This document shows positions 28,063-37,015 of a DNA stretch of 64,000 bases, one piece after another. The stretch is taken from assembly GCF_014203355.1 (NCBI RefSeq), contig NZ_JACHIR010000003.1, positions 434,001 to 498,000 on the forward strand, written 5' to 3'. Numbering within the stretch: position 1 is the first letter of the stretch; each line of letters opens with the position of its first letter. This stretch comes from Kutzneria kofuensis (lineage in GTDB: Bacteria; Actinomycetota; Actinomycetes; Mycobacteriales; Pseudonocardiaceae). The notes under the pieces were generated by a model. That model worked only from the letters and a program-made list of their open reading frames with translations. It was not told the DNA's origin and searched no databases. Made by a program: the position numbers and the translations under genes.

Positions 28063-29217
28063 GTGACCACGTACTCCGCCGTCCGCACGACCGGCATCTA
28101 CTGCCGGCCCGGCTGCGGCGCCAAGCCCCTCGCGGAGAACGTCCGCACGTTCGAACTGGCCGCCTCGGCCGAGGCGGCCGGCTACCGGGCTTGCCTGCGG
28201 TGCCGGCCGTACCGCGTGGCGGGCACGGTCCCCGACGACGCGCCCGAGCTGGTGTGCCGGGCGGTGCAGTTGATCATCAATGGTCTGCTGGACGAGGCCA
28301 ACGAGGACGCGGTCGGGGCCCGGCTGGGCATCTCGGCCCGGCACCTGCGCCGGCTGTTCGCCGACCACCTGGGCGTCACGCCGGACGGGTTCGCGCGGTC
28401 CAGGCGGGCGCACTTCGCCCGGCGGCTGCTCGACGACACCGACCTGAGCATCGCGGAGGTGGCGTTCGCCTCGGGGTTCGGCAGCCTGCGCCAGTTCAAC
28501 CGGGCGATGCGTGAGGTGTTCCGGGCCGCGCCGAGCGACCTGCGGGCCCGCCGCCGTCGGGCGGACCGGCTGGTCGCCGACGGCGGCCTGCCGCTGCGGA
28601 TGCCGTTCAGTCCTGGGTACGACTGGACGGCGATGCTGGCGCACCTCAGGGCCGACGCGGTGCCGGGCGTGGAGTCCGTCGTGGACGACACGTACCGGCG
28701 GACGATCACCCTCGACGGCGACCCGGGCATGTTGGAGATCGGGCCCGCCGGGCAGGACCACCTGCTGCTGCGCGCCCATCTCCCGTACTGGGAGGGCGTG
28801 ATCCACGTGGTGGAGCGCGCGGCCCGGCTGGTCGGCATCGACCAGGACGCCGATGACCGGACGCCGGGCGCCTGGGCGCCGCTGGAGATCGCCGTCAACG
28901 CGGTCGCGGACGACGTCGCCGACCTGGTCCGCCGGCACGGCACGCCGGTCGACGGACTGGGCCATGGGCTGACCCACGCCTTTCCCGCCGCGGCGGTGCT
29001 CGCCGACGAGCCGGGGATCGTCGGCGAGCTGGCCCGGGCGGTGCTGGCCGACAAGATCCGGCTGGACTGGGCGGAGCCGCGGGACGACCTGCTCGCCGCG
29101 CTGGCCGCCGTCGGCGTGCCGGGGCCGGCGGCGAACAGGATCGCCTGGCGGCTGGGTGTTCACCGCAGCAAGTCGTTGAGCTCCCCGTACGCCATCGCCG
29201 CGCCCAGCGACTCGTAG
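28063..29217 (+). CDS. Ada/AraC/AlkA-type DNA repair protein lacking the glycosylase C-terminus
   Basis: 384 residues from GTG 28063. Order: Ada-type zinc domain (TTGIYCRPGCGAKP, then CLRCRP; four Cys), AraC HTH (ARLGISARHLRRLFADHLG, SIAEVAFASGFGSLRQFNRAM in outline), AlkA N-terminal domain (GYDWTAMLAHLRADAVPGVE), and the start of the HhH-GPD glycosylase domain. The product stops just after a weak hairpin (AAVGVPGPAANRIAW; normally LPGIGPWTA), before the segment holding the catalytic Asp. The last 58 bp overlap the convergent PEP-mutase-like gene. It probably retains sensing and DNA binding but not base excision. The N-terminus also lacks the first strands of a full Ada domain. Confidence 0.85.
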   Translation: MTTYSAVRTTGIYCRPGCGAKPLAENVRTFELAASAEAAGYRACLRCRPYRVAGTVPDDAPELVCRAVQLIINGLLDEANEDAVGARLGISARHLRRLFADHLGVTPDGFARSRRAHFARRLLDDTDLSIAEVAFASGFGSLRQFNRAMREVFRAAPSDLRARRRRADRLVADGGLPLRMPFSPGYDWTAMLAHLRADAVPGVESVVDDTYRRTITLDGDPGMLEIGPAGQDHLLLRAHLPYWEGVIHVVERAARLVGIDQDADDRTPGAWAPLEIAVNAVADDVADLVRRHGTPVDGLGHGLTHAFPAAAVLADEPGIVGELARAVLADKIRLDWAEPRDDLLAALAAVGVPGPAANRIAWRLGVHRSKSLSSPYAIAAPSDS

Positions 29218-29933
29218 GTGCCGGCGGTCAGCAGCTCGCGCGCCGCCGCGGCCGCCAGCCCGTAGGCGGCCTGGGCGATCCCGGTGCCGACGCTGATCCG
29301 CGCCACGCCCAGCGCCGCCAGCTCGGCCACGGTCGGCGCGCCGGGATGGGCCATGACGTTGAGCGGCAACGGGCCGTCGACCAGCACCTTGATCACCGCC
29401 GGGTCGACCACGCCCGGCACGAACAGCACGTCCGCCCCGGCCGCGGCGTAGCGCTCCGCACGGGCCAGCGTCTCGTCCACACTGCGCGAGCCCATCAGGA
29501 ACGTGTCGGTCCGGGCATTGATCACCAGGTCGCCGGCCGCTCGCGCCGCGGCGAGCCGATCAACCTGCGCCTCGACATCCAGCACAGTTCCATCGGCACT
29601 GTCCTCGATGTTCACGCCGAGCGCCCCGATCGACGCCACCTCCGCGACCGTCCAGGCGACTTCCTCGGGCGTGTCGCCGTAGCCGCCTTCGATGTCGGCC
29701 GTCACCGGCACGGTGACGGCCTGCACGATCCGGCGCAGCGCCTCCAGCGCAACACTCCTGTTCATGCCGCCCGCGTCGGGCACACCCCTCGACCACGACA
29801 CCCCGCCGCTCGTGGTCGCGATCGCCTGCGCGCCGGCGGCCTGGATCGCGGCCGCGGACGCCGGATCCCAGGCGTTGGGCAGCACCAGCGGAGTCGGCAG
29901 CGCGCGCAGCGCGTTCTCGTTCTTTCCTGACAT
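29160..29933 (-). CDS. Isocitrate lyase/PEP mutase family protein
   Basis: 257 residues from ATG 29933 (MSGKNENALRAL). PEP-mutase/ICL barrel features: VLPNAWDPASAAAI, ATTSGGVSWSRGVPD, VTADIEGGYGDTPEEV (metal-binding acidic residues), VNIEDSADG, and INARTDTFL. The KKCGH motif of true isocitrate lyase is absent, so it belongs to the PEP mutase/carboxyvinyl-phosphonate-like or oxaloacetate-decarboxylase-type branch. It lies downstream of the TetR gene on the same strand. Confidence 0.88.
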   Translation of the reverse strand: MSGKNENALRALPTPLVLPNAWDPASAAAIQAAGAQAIATTSGGVSWSRGVPDAGGMNRSVALEALRRIVQAVTVPVTADIEGGYGDTPEEVAWTVAEVASIGALGVNIEDSADGTVLDVEAQVDRLAAARAAGDLVINARTDTFLMGSRSVDETLARAERYAAAGADVLFVPGVVDPAVIKVLVDGPLPLNVMAHPGAPTVAELAALGVARISVGTGIAQAAYGLAAAAARELLTAGTYESLGAAMAYGELNDLLR

Positions 29934-29959
29934 GCGACCAGGATTTCCGACCGGGACGC

Positions 29960-30502
29960 TCAGGTCTGGCCATATCCGGTCATGATCGACCGGACCGCTG
30001 CCGTGGTCCGGTCGACGTCGCCGGTGGCGAGCAGATCCAGCAAGGCGCCGCGCAGCACCGCCAGCACGAGCGTCCGCTGCGCCTCGGCCTCGGCGGTGTC
30101 GTGGACCGGCTGGGCGTCGGCGAGGACCTTGAGCCAGTCCTCGACCGTCGTACGGGCGAACTCCGCCCACGGCCCGTCCGGCGCGACCAGGGAACGGCTG
30201 TACCCCTCCAGCCACAGCGTCAGCAGCGCCCGGTGCTCAGGGGCGGCCAGCCACGACCACACCGTGGCGGCGACCTCGGACAGGCCGCCGCCACGGGCCC
30301 GCTCCAGCAGCACGAGCTGGTCGGCGCGGGCACGGGCCAGCAGCTCGCGGACCAGGCCGTCCTTGCTGCCGAACAGGAACAGCAGCACCCGCGGGCTGGA
30401 GCCGATCGCGGCGGCCAGCGGGCGCAGCGACAGGTCGGCGAGCCCGTGTTCCAGCGCGTAGGCGTAGGCCTGGCGCAGGAGATCGTCGCGTCGGTCGGAC
30501 AT
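29960..30502 (-). CDS. TetR-family transcriptional regulator
   Basis: 180 residues. HTH: AYAYALEHGLADLSLRPLAAAIG then SSPRVLLFLFGSKDGLVRELLA. The C-terminal ligand domain is helical. A perfect ACTGAAAC-ACTC-GTTTCAGT palindrome lies 13-32 bp upstream of the start, between this gene and the divergent GNAT gene, indicating control of itself and of the GNAT gene; the PEP-mutase-like gene follows 26 bp downstream. Confidence 0.9.
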   Translation of the reverse strand: MSDRRDDLLRQAYAYALEHGLADLSLRPLAAAIGSSPRVLLFLFGSKDGLVRELLARARADQLVLLERARGGGLSEVAATVWSWLAAPEHRALLTLWLEGYSRSLVAPDGPWAEFARTTVEDWLKVLADAQPVHDTAEAEAQRTLVLAVLRGALLDLLATGDVDRTTAAVRSIMTGYGQT

Positions 30503-30514
30503 GACGGCTATCCT

Positions 30515-30534
30515 ACTGAAACACTCGTTTCAGT
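30515..30534. promoter_or_regulatory. TetR operator ACTGAAAC-ACTC-GTTTCAGT
   Basis: Perfect 8-bp arms with a 4-base spacer in the 42-bp gap between the divergent TetR (start 30502) and GNAT (start 30545) genes. Confidence 0.75.
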
Positions 30535-30544
30535 GGAGGCCCCC

Positions 30545-31015
30545 ATGGTGGTGATCCGATCAGCCGACCAGCCCGGCGACCTGGGCTGGATGGTGCAGGC
30601 GCACGGCGAGCTCTACGCCGCGGAGTACGGCTGGGACAGCAGCTTCGAGCGGCTGGTCGCCGGCATCGTCGGCGAGTTCGACCCGAAGCGGGACGCCGGC
30701 TGGATCGCCGAGCTGGACGGCCGCCGGGTCGGCTGCGTGCTGTGCGTCGCCGGCGATGACGGCGAGGCGGTGCTGCGCATCCTGCTGGTGCACCCGGACG
30801 GCCGCGGCCAAGGCATCGGCGGCCGGCTGGTCGACACCTGCCTCGAGCACGCCCGCGCGCGTGGCTGCCGGGTCATACGGCTGTGGACCAACGACTGCCT
30901 GGACGCCGCACGGCGCATCTACCTGAGCCGTGGCTTCGGCCTCGTCGACGAGCAGCCGCACCACAGCTTCGGCGCTGACTTGATCGGACAGACCTACCGC
31001 CTGACTCTTGTCTAG
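30545..31015 (+). CDS. GNAT-family N-acetyltransferase
   Basis: 156 residues from ATG 30545 with GGAGG upstream. Acetyl-CoA site LRILLVHPDGRGQGIGGRLVDTC in outline and RVIRLWTNDCLDAARRIYLSRGF. The N-terminal LGWMVQAHGELYAAEYGWDSSFE is typical of the GNATs often found attached to MarR regulators. Likely controlled by the divergent TetR protein. A dre-like site spans its stop codon. Confidence 0.9.
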   Translation: MVVIRSADQPGDLGWMVQAHGELYAAEYGWDSSFERLVAGIVGEFDPKRDAGWIAELDGRRVGCVLCVAGDDGEAVLRILLVHPDGRGQGIGGRLVDTCLEHARARGCRVIRLWTNDCLDAARRIYLSRGFGLVDEQPHHSFGADLIGQTYRLTLV

Positions 31016-31019
31016 ACCA
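31008..31019. promoter_or_regulatory. DasR dre-like site TTGTCTAGACCA
   Basis: Matches the dre core TGGTCTAGACCA at 11 of 12 positions. It lies 64 bp upstream of the GH92 start and covers the GNAT stop codon. DasR is a GntR regulator of amino-sugar uptake in streptomycetes. Confidence 0.4.
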
Positions 31020-31052
31020 ATCAAGTGCCCGTACCGTCCCGCCGACCCCGTG

Positions 31053-31066
31053 TGACATCGATGTCA
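31053..31066. promoter_or_regulatory. Perfect palindrome TGACATCGATGTCA
   Basis: A 14-bp perfect palindrome 17 bp upstream of the GH92 start codon, near the likely transcription start. Candidate repressor site. Confidence 0.45.
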
Positions 31067-31082
31067 GCGAAGGCGGTAACGG

Positions 31083-33926
31083 ATGAGACCCCCTGCTCTC
31101 GTCGTTTCGGTCCTGATGGCCCTGTCGGTGCTGGTCGGCGTGCCCGCCGCGGCGGCCGCCGACCCGGTCGGCTCGGTCAACCCGTTCATCGGCACCCAGA
31201 ACAACCCGAACGCCAGCTACCCGCCGTTCGGCAAGGGCTACGGCAACACCTTCCCGGGCGCGACCACACCGTTCGGCATGGTCCAGTTCAGCCCGGACAC
31301 CTACAACACCGCCTCCGGCGCGGACAACTGGGGCGGCTACGAGTACCCGGCCGACCAGATCCGCGGCTTCAGCCTCACCCACCTCGACGGCACCGGCTGC
31401 GAGGGCTCGTTCGGCTTCCACGACCTGCCGTTCATGCCCTACACCGGCAGCCTCAACGGCAACGGTTCCCTGCCGTCCTCCCCCGCCACCAACGCCGCCG
31501 CCTACCGCTCCGGCTTCAGCCACAGCACCGAATCCGCCAGCCCCGGCCGGTACGGCGTGACGTTGGCCAACGGCGCCAAGGTGGAGCTCACCGCGACCGC
31601 CCGCACCGGCATGGCCCGGTTCACCTTCCCCGCCGGCAAGCCCGCCACCGTGCTGATCAACGCCGGCGGCTCGGCCAACGGCACCAGCGCCTCGTCGGTG
31701 TCGATCAGCGGCAACATCGTCACCGGGTCCGCCCGCACCACCGGCACCTGCGGCGGCGGCAGCTACACCGTGTACTTCTCGGCGACGTTCGACCAGGCCG
31801 TCAGCAACTACGGCACCTGGAACGGCGGCACCGTCACCGCCCGCGGGGCCTCGGCGTCGGGAACGAACACCGGCACCTACCTGACCTTCCCGGCCGGTTC
31901 CACCGTCACCGTCCGGGTTGGACTGTCCTATGTGCGCACGTCCAACGCCGCCGCCAACGTCGCCGCGGAGAATGCGTCGGCCGGCTTCGACACCGTCGCG
32001 TCGAACGCCGCGAACACCTGGGCGGCCAAGCTCGGCGCCGTCCGCACCGCCGGCGGGTCCGCCACCCAGCAGACCGTGTTCTACACGGCGCTCTACCACG
32101 CGTTGCTGCACCCGAACGTCTTCGACGACAGCAACGGCGAATACCTCGGCATGGACGGCAAGACGCACACCGTCGCCGCCGGGCACCACCAGTACGCCAA
32201 CTTCTCCGGCTGGGACGTCTACCGCTCCGAGGTCCAGCTGATCACCCTGCTGTTCCCGAGCGTCGGCTCCGACATGGCCCAGTCCCTGGTCAACGACGCC
32301 TCGCAGGCCGGGAGTTGGTACAACTGGCCGTACGCCAACGTGCCGGTCAACATCATGAACGGCGACTCGCTGCAGTCGGTGGTCTCCAGCATCTACTCCT
32401 TCGGCGGCACCGGATTCGACGCCGCCGGCGCGCTGTCGAGCATGGTCGCCACCCAGTCCCTGCCGGCGACCCGCACCATCCGCGGCGGCCTGTACGAATA
32501 CGCCGGCGCCGGCTACATCCCGCGCGGCACCGGCAACGTGTGGGGCCCGGCGGCCACGACGCTGGAGTACGCCATCGACGACTTCGGCATCGCGCAGCTG
32601 GCCGGCCGGCTCGGCGACACCGCCGACCACACCGCCTTCATGCAGCGGGCCCAGAACTGGCAGAACCTGTTCAGCCCGGCCACGAAGTCGATCACGCCCC
32701 GCTACCAGAACGGGCAGTTCGCCACCGACTACAACCTCAACTCCGACAACAACGACCAGTACGTGGAGGGCACCGGCACCCAGTACAGCTGGATGGTGCC
32801 GCAGAACGTCGCCGCGCTGGTGGCCAAGATGGGCGGCAACGCGGCCGTGAGCAGCCGGCTCGACACGTTCTTCAGCCAGCTCAACGCCGGCGTGGTCAAC
32901 GGCGCCTACGCGTGGCTGACCAACGAGCCGACCATCGGCACGCCCTACCTGTACGACTTCGTCGGCGCGCCGAGCAAGACACAGGCGCTGGTCCGGCGGG
33001 TGCTGAGCAGCCTGTTCAGCAACGCCCCCACCGGGCTGCAGGGCAACGACGACCTCGGCGAGCTGTCCGCCAGCTACGTCTGGGGCGCGCTGGGCATGTA
33101 TCCGTCAATCACCGGACGGGCCGAGCTGGTGCTGGCCAGCCCGATCTTCACCCAGGCCGTGATCACCCGGGACAACGGCCGCGTGATCACCGTCAACGCG
33201 CCGGCTTCGTCGGCCGGAAACCAGTACGTGTCGGCGCTGGCGGTCAACGGCGTCGGGCAGTCCCGGACGTGGCTGCCGGAGTCGTTCGTGGCCAACGGCG
33301 GCACCGTCGACTTCACGATGACCGGCTCGCCCACCTCGTGGGGCACCGGCGCCGCCGACGCGCCGCCGTCGTTCTCCGACGGGCAGAACGGCTTCAACAA
33401 CATCGGCACCTCCAACGACGGCAGCGCGAACACCGCCAACCTCGACTCGTCCGGGCACAGCTACTCCGCCCAGGCCCTGGCCGCGGCGGGGATCCAGCCC
33501 GGCGGGACCGTCAGCGCCAACGGGATGAGCTTCACCTGGCCGTCCGCGGCGGCGGGCAAGCCTAACAACTGGCTGGTCAACGGCCAGGTGATCGACCTCG
33601 GCGGCCGGTCGGCCAGCCGCATCTCGTTCCTCGGCTCGGCCAGCAACGGACCGGCCACCGGCACGGCGACCGTCACCTACACCGACGGCAGCACCTCGTC
33701 GGTGTCGATCACCATGACGGACTGGGCCGTCGGCACTCCCCAGTCGGGCAACACCATCGCGGCGACCATCGCGCACTGGAACGCCGTCGACGGCTCCACC
33801 CTGCGGACCTACGTCTTCGCCACCACACCCGTGGCACTCACCGTGGGCAAGCAGGTGCGCAGCGTCACACTGCCGGCGTCCACCAACCAGGGATGCATGC
33901 ATATTTTCGCGGTGTCGGCGGCCTGA
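31083..33926 (+). CDS. Secreted GH92 alpha-mannosidase
   Basis: 947 residues with a Sec signal peptide (RPPALVVSVLMALSVLVGVPAAAA). GH92 family: VNPFIGTQNN, GNTFPGATTPFGMVQFSPDT, FSLTHLDGTGC, QTVFYTALYHALLHPNVFDD in outline, GWDVYRSEVQLITLLFP, EPTIGTPYLYDFVG (acid Glu near 613) and GNDDLGELSASYVWGALGMYP (base Asp near 655). The usual Trp in the last motif is Ser. A C-terminal beta domain follows (residues 760-945). Known GH92 enzymes are calcium-dependent exo-acting alpha-mannosidases on N-glycans or mannan. The next gene, a SARP-type regulator, starts 12 bp later. Confidence 0.93.
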   Translation: MRPPALVVSVLMALSVLVGVPAAAAADPVGSVNPFIGTQNNPNASYPPFGKGYGNTFPGATTPFGMVQFSPDTYNTASGADNWGGYEYPADQIRGFSLTHLDGTGCEGSFGFHDLPFMPYTGSLNGNGSLPSSPATNAAAYRSGFSHSTESASPGRYGVTLANGAKVELTATARTGMARFTFPAGKPATVLINAGGSANGTSASSVSISGNIVTGSARTTGTCGGGSYTVYFSATFDQAVSNYGTWNGGTVTARGASASGTNTGTYLTFPAGSTVTVRVGLSYVRTSNAAANVAAENASAGFDTVASNAANTWAAKLGAVRTAGGSATQQTVFYTALYHALLHPNVFDDSNGEYLGMDGKTHTVAAGHHQYANFSGWDVYRSEVQLITLLFPSVGSDMAQSLVNDASQAGSWYNWPYANVPVNIMNGDSLQSVVSSIYSFGGTGFDAAGALSSMVATQSLPATRTIRGGLYEYAGAGYIPRGTGNVWGPAATTLEYAIDDFGIAQLAGRLGDTADHTAFMQRAQNWQNLFSPATKSITPRYQNGQFATDYNLNSDNNDQYVEGTGTQYSWMVPQNVAALVAKMGGNAAVSSRLDTFFSQLNAGVVNGAYAWLTNEPTIGTPYLYDFVGAPSKTQALVRRVLSSLFSNAPTGLQGNDDLGELSASYVWGALGMYPSITGRAELVLASPIFTQAVITRDNGRVITVNAPASSAGNQYVSALAVNGVGQSRTWLPESFVANGGTVDFTMTGSPTSWGTGAADAPPSFSDGQNGFNNIGTSNDGSANTANLDSSGHSYSAQALAAAGIQPGGTVSANGMSFTWPSAAAGKPNNWLVNGQVIDLGGRSASRISFLGSASNGPATGTATVTYTDGSTSSVSITMTDWAVGTPQSGNTIAATIAHWNAVDGSTLRTYVFATTPVALTVGKQVRSVTLPASTNQGCMHIFAVSAA

Positions 33927-33937
33927 ATAATGGATCA

Positions 33938-36900
33938 ATGCGGTTCGGTGTCCTCGGCTCGACTCTGATGTGGTCCGCCGACGGGGAGCAGGTCTCCGTC
34001 GGCGGACCACGGGTGCGGACCCTGCTCACGTGGCTGCTGCTGGACGCCGGCCAGATCGTCACGACCGACCGGCTCATCGACGGCCTGTACGGGGAGGACC
34101 CGCCGGCCAACGCCACCAACGCGCTGCAGGCGCAGGTGTCGCGGCTGCGGCGGGCGCTGCCCGGCGAGGTCGAGTTCCACCCCGCCGGCTACCGGCTGGC
34201 CGTCGGCTGGCACGAGATCGACGCGCACATGTTCGCCCGCCTCGCCGCCGACGGCCGGCACGCCCTGGCCGGCGGCGACCACCAGCGGGCGGCCAAGCTG
34301 CTGCGGGAGGCGCTGCGGCTGTGGCGGGGGCCGGCGCTGTCCGACGCGCCGCTGGCCGAGGCCGAGGCGTCCCGGCTCGAAGAGCTGCGGATGACCGCCA
34401 CCGAGGACCTGTTCGAGGCCGAGCTCGCCGCCGGCGAAAACCCGAGCGTCGTCGCCGAGCTGCGGCAGCTCATCGCCCGCAACCCGCTGCGGGAGCGGCC
34501 GCGGGCGCTGCTCATGCGGGCCCTCTACGCCGCCGGGCGGCAGGCCGAGGCGCTGGAGGTGTTCGAGGAGGCCCGCACGCTGCTGGCCGACGAGCTCGGC
34601 ACCGACCCGTCGCCGGAACTGACCGAGACGCACATGGCCGTGCTGCGGTCGGAGGCCGGTCCGAAGACGCGGCGGCGTGGGCTGCCCGCCCAGCTGACCA
34701 GCTTCGTCGGCCGCGCCGAGGAGCGCGACTACGTCGCCGCCCTGCTCGGCACATGCCGGCTCGTGACGCTGCTCGGGCCGGGCGGCGCCGGCAAGACCCG
34801 GCTGGCCGTGGAGGCCGCCGGCACCCTCGACGGTGAGATCTGCTTCGTCGACCTCGCCGCGCTGGCCGAGGACGACGAGGTCGCGCACGCCGTCGTCGCC
34901 GCTCTGGGGCTGCGTGACGCCGGCGTGTTCTCCGCCGCCCCCACCGGCGACATCGTCGACCGTCTCACCACGGCACTGGCGGACCGGCCCGTGCTGCTGC
35001 TCATGGACAACTGCGAGCACGTGATCGCCGACACCGCGCTGCTCGTGCACGAACTGCTAGCCGCCTGCCCGCGACTGCGCGTGCTGGCCACCAGCCGCGA
35101 GGCGCTGGGCATCACCGGCGAGACGATCCACCCCGTCAGCCGGCTCAGCGCCGAGGCCGCCCGCAAGCTGTTCGCCGACCGTGCTCAGGCCGTGCGGCGG
35201 GATTTCGTCCTGGACGAGCGGCTCGTCGACCGGATCTGCGCCGGTCTGGACGGGTTGCCGCTGGCCATCGAGCTGGCCGCCGCGCGGCTGCGCACCCTGT
35301 CGTTGGCCGACATCGACGCGCGGCTGGACGACCGGTTCCGGCTGCTGTCCCGCGGCGACCGCACCAAGGCGCAGCGGCACCAGACCCTGCACGCCGTCGT
35401 CGACTGGAGCTGGGACCTGCTCAGCCCCGACGAGCAGGCCGTCGCGCGACGGCTGACCGTGTTCACCGGCGGCGCGAGCCTGGCCGCCGCCGAACGCGTG
35501 TGCGGGCTGCCCGACACCATCGACCTGCTCGCCGACCTCGTCGACAAGTCGCTCATCGAGGTCGCCGACGGCCGCTACCGGATGCTCGACACCATCCGCG
35601 CCTTCTGCGCCGGGCACCTCGCCGCGTCCGGCGAGGAGGACGCCGTCCGCGACGCGCACCTGGCGTACTTCCTGGAGCTGGTGCAGACCGCCGAGCCGCA
35701 TCTCCGTGGCGAGGAGCAGCTGAGTTGGCTGGCGCTGCTCAACACTGAGCACGCCAACATCCTCGCCGCGCTGCGCCGGGCCGTGCACACAGCGCCGCTG
35801 ACCGCGCTGCTGCTGGCCGGTGAGCTCGCGTCGTACTGGTACCTGCGGGGGCTGCGGGCCGAGGTCGCGCCCATCGCCACCGAACTGCTCGACAAGATCG
35901 GCACCACACCGCCGCCCGAGCTGTCCGAGGAGTACGTGCTCTGCGTGCTCAACGCCGTGCTCGTGCACGGCGCCGAGACCCCGTGGCTGCTGCCGCACAT
36001 GGCCGCCGCCCGCGCCATCGTCTTCGCGCAGACCACCACGCCGCGGCTGCCGGCCATCGTCGTGCTGTGGGCGCTGACCGCCGGGCCGCTCGACGTGCCC
36101 GACGACCGCCCGTCCGAGAGCTACTTCGACGATTCCGACTGGCTGCAGGCGCTTCGGCACTTCTCCATCGGCTGGAACGGCCTGTTCACCGGGAACGTGC
36201 CGATGGCCCGGGAAGGCTTCGAGCAGTCCCTCGCCGGCTACCGCGCCGTCGGCGACCGGTGGGGCATGTCCAACGCCGTCGACGCGCTGGCCATGCTCGC
36301 CCACTGGCGTGGCGAGTTCGACGAGGCGCTGCGGCTGACCGATGAGGCCATCGAGCTCGTGTCGCAGTTGGAGGCCATGGAGGACATGGCCGACCTCACC
36401 TGCCGGCGCGCGGCCCGGCGGCTGCACTCCGGCGACCTTGCCGGCGCGCAGGAGGACTACGCCCGCGCCGAGATCCTCGCCCGGCGCACCGGCATTCCCG
36501 AGACCATCGCCAACGCCCAACGGGGTCTCGGCGACATCGCCCGGCTGCAGGGCCGGCGCGACGACGCCCGTCGCTACTACGAGCTCGCCCTGGCCGGCAG
36601 CCGGGCCGACACGGTTGGCGCTTCCGGCGTTCGGACCGCTGTGCTCGTCGGGCTCGCCCACCTTGCCGAGGGCGACCCCGAGCGGATCCGCGAGTTGCAC
36701 GCCCAGGTCCGGGCCACCGCCCAGGGCCTGCACCTCGTCGCCGCCGAGATCGCCGAGGGCCTCGCCAGCCTGTTCGTCCTGGAAGGCGACGGCACCCAGG
36801 CCGCTCTCATGCTCGGCGCCTCCGTCGTCGTCCGTGGCACCGAGGCCGTCGGCGACACCGAGGTCGCCCGCACCATCGCCGGCGCCCGTGACCTCATCGG

Positions 36901-36976
36901 TGACGACTTCGACGCCGCCTACCGCCGTGGGCTCTCCCTCTCCCGGCCGGAGGCGCTGTCACTGGCCGGGATCTGA
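33938..36976 (+). CDS. AfsR/SARP-family regulator with BTAD, NB-ARC-like ATPase and TPR domains
   Basis: About 1012 residues from ATG 33938. N-terminal OmpR-like winged helix (VGGPRVRTLLTWLLLDAG, ALQAQVSRLRRALPG), BTAD domain (to about 240), then a STAND-type ATPase: GPGGAGKTRLAVEAA (P-loop near 279), LLLMDNCEHV, RVLATSREALGI, GLPLAIELAAARL. The C-terminal half is TPR-like. These regulators activate transcription, frequently of secondary-metabolite or stress genes. It probably shares a transcript with GH92, though no biosynthetic cluster is adjacent. Confidence 0.92.
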   Translation: MRFGVLGSTLMWSADGEQVSVGGPRVRTLLTWLLLDAGQIVTTDRLIDGLYGEDPPANATNALQAQVSRLRRALPGEVEFHPAGYRLAVGWHEIDAHMFARLAADGRHALAGGDHQRAAKLLREALRLWRGPALSDAPLAEAEASRLEELRMTATEDLFEAELAAGENPSVVAELRQLIARNPLRERPRALLMRALYAAGRQAEALEVFEEARTLLADELGTDPSPELTETHMAVLRSEAGPKTRRRGLPAQLTSFVGRAEERDYVAALLGTCRLVTLLGPGGAGKTRLAVEAAGTLDGEICFVDLAALAEDDEVAHAVVAALGLRDAGVFSAAPTGDIVDRLTTALADRPVLLLMDNCEHVIADTALLVHELLAACPRLRVLATSREALGITGETIHPVSRLSAEAARKLFADRAQAVRRDFVLDERLVDRICAGLDGLPLAIELAAARLRTLSLADIDARLDDRFRLLSRGDRTKAQRHQTLHAVVDWSWDLLSPDEQAVARRLTVFTGGASLAAAERVCGLPDTIDLLADLVDKSLIEVADGRYRMLDTIRAFCAGHLAASGEEDAVRDAHLAYFLELVQTAEPHLRGEEQLSWLALLNTEHANILAALRRAVHTAPLTALLLAGELASYWYLRGLRAEVAPIATELLDKIGTTPPPELSEEYVLCVLNAVLVHGAETPWLLPHMAAARAIVFAQTTTPRLPAIVVLWALTAGPLDVPDDRPSESYFDDSDWLQALRHFSIGWNGLFTGNVPMAREGFEQSLAGYRAVGDRWGMSNAVDALAMLAHWRGEFDEALRLTDEAIELVSQLEAMEDMADLTCRRAARRLHSGDLAGAQEDYARAEILARRTGIPETIANAQRGLGDIARLQGRRDDARRYYELALAGSRADTVGASGVRTAVLVGLAHLAEGDPERIRELHAQVRATAQGLHLVAAEIAEGLASLFVLEGDGTQAALMLGASVVVRGTEAVGDTEVARTIAGARDLIGDDFDAAYRRGLSLSRPEALSLAGI

Positions 36977-37015
36977 CTGCCATCACGGTGATCTCGGGCG
37001 CAGGTGGGGCCGGGG

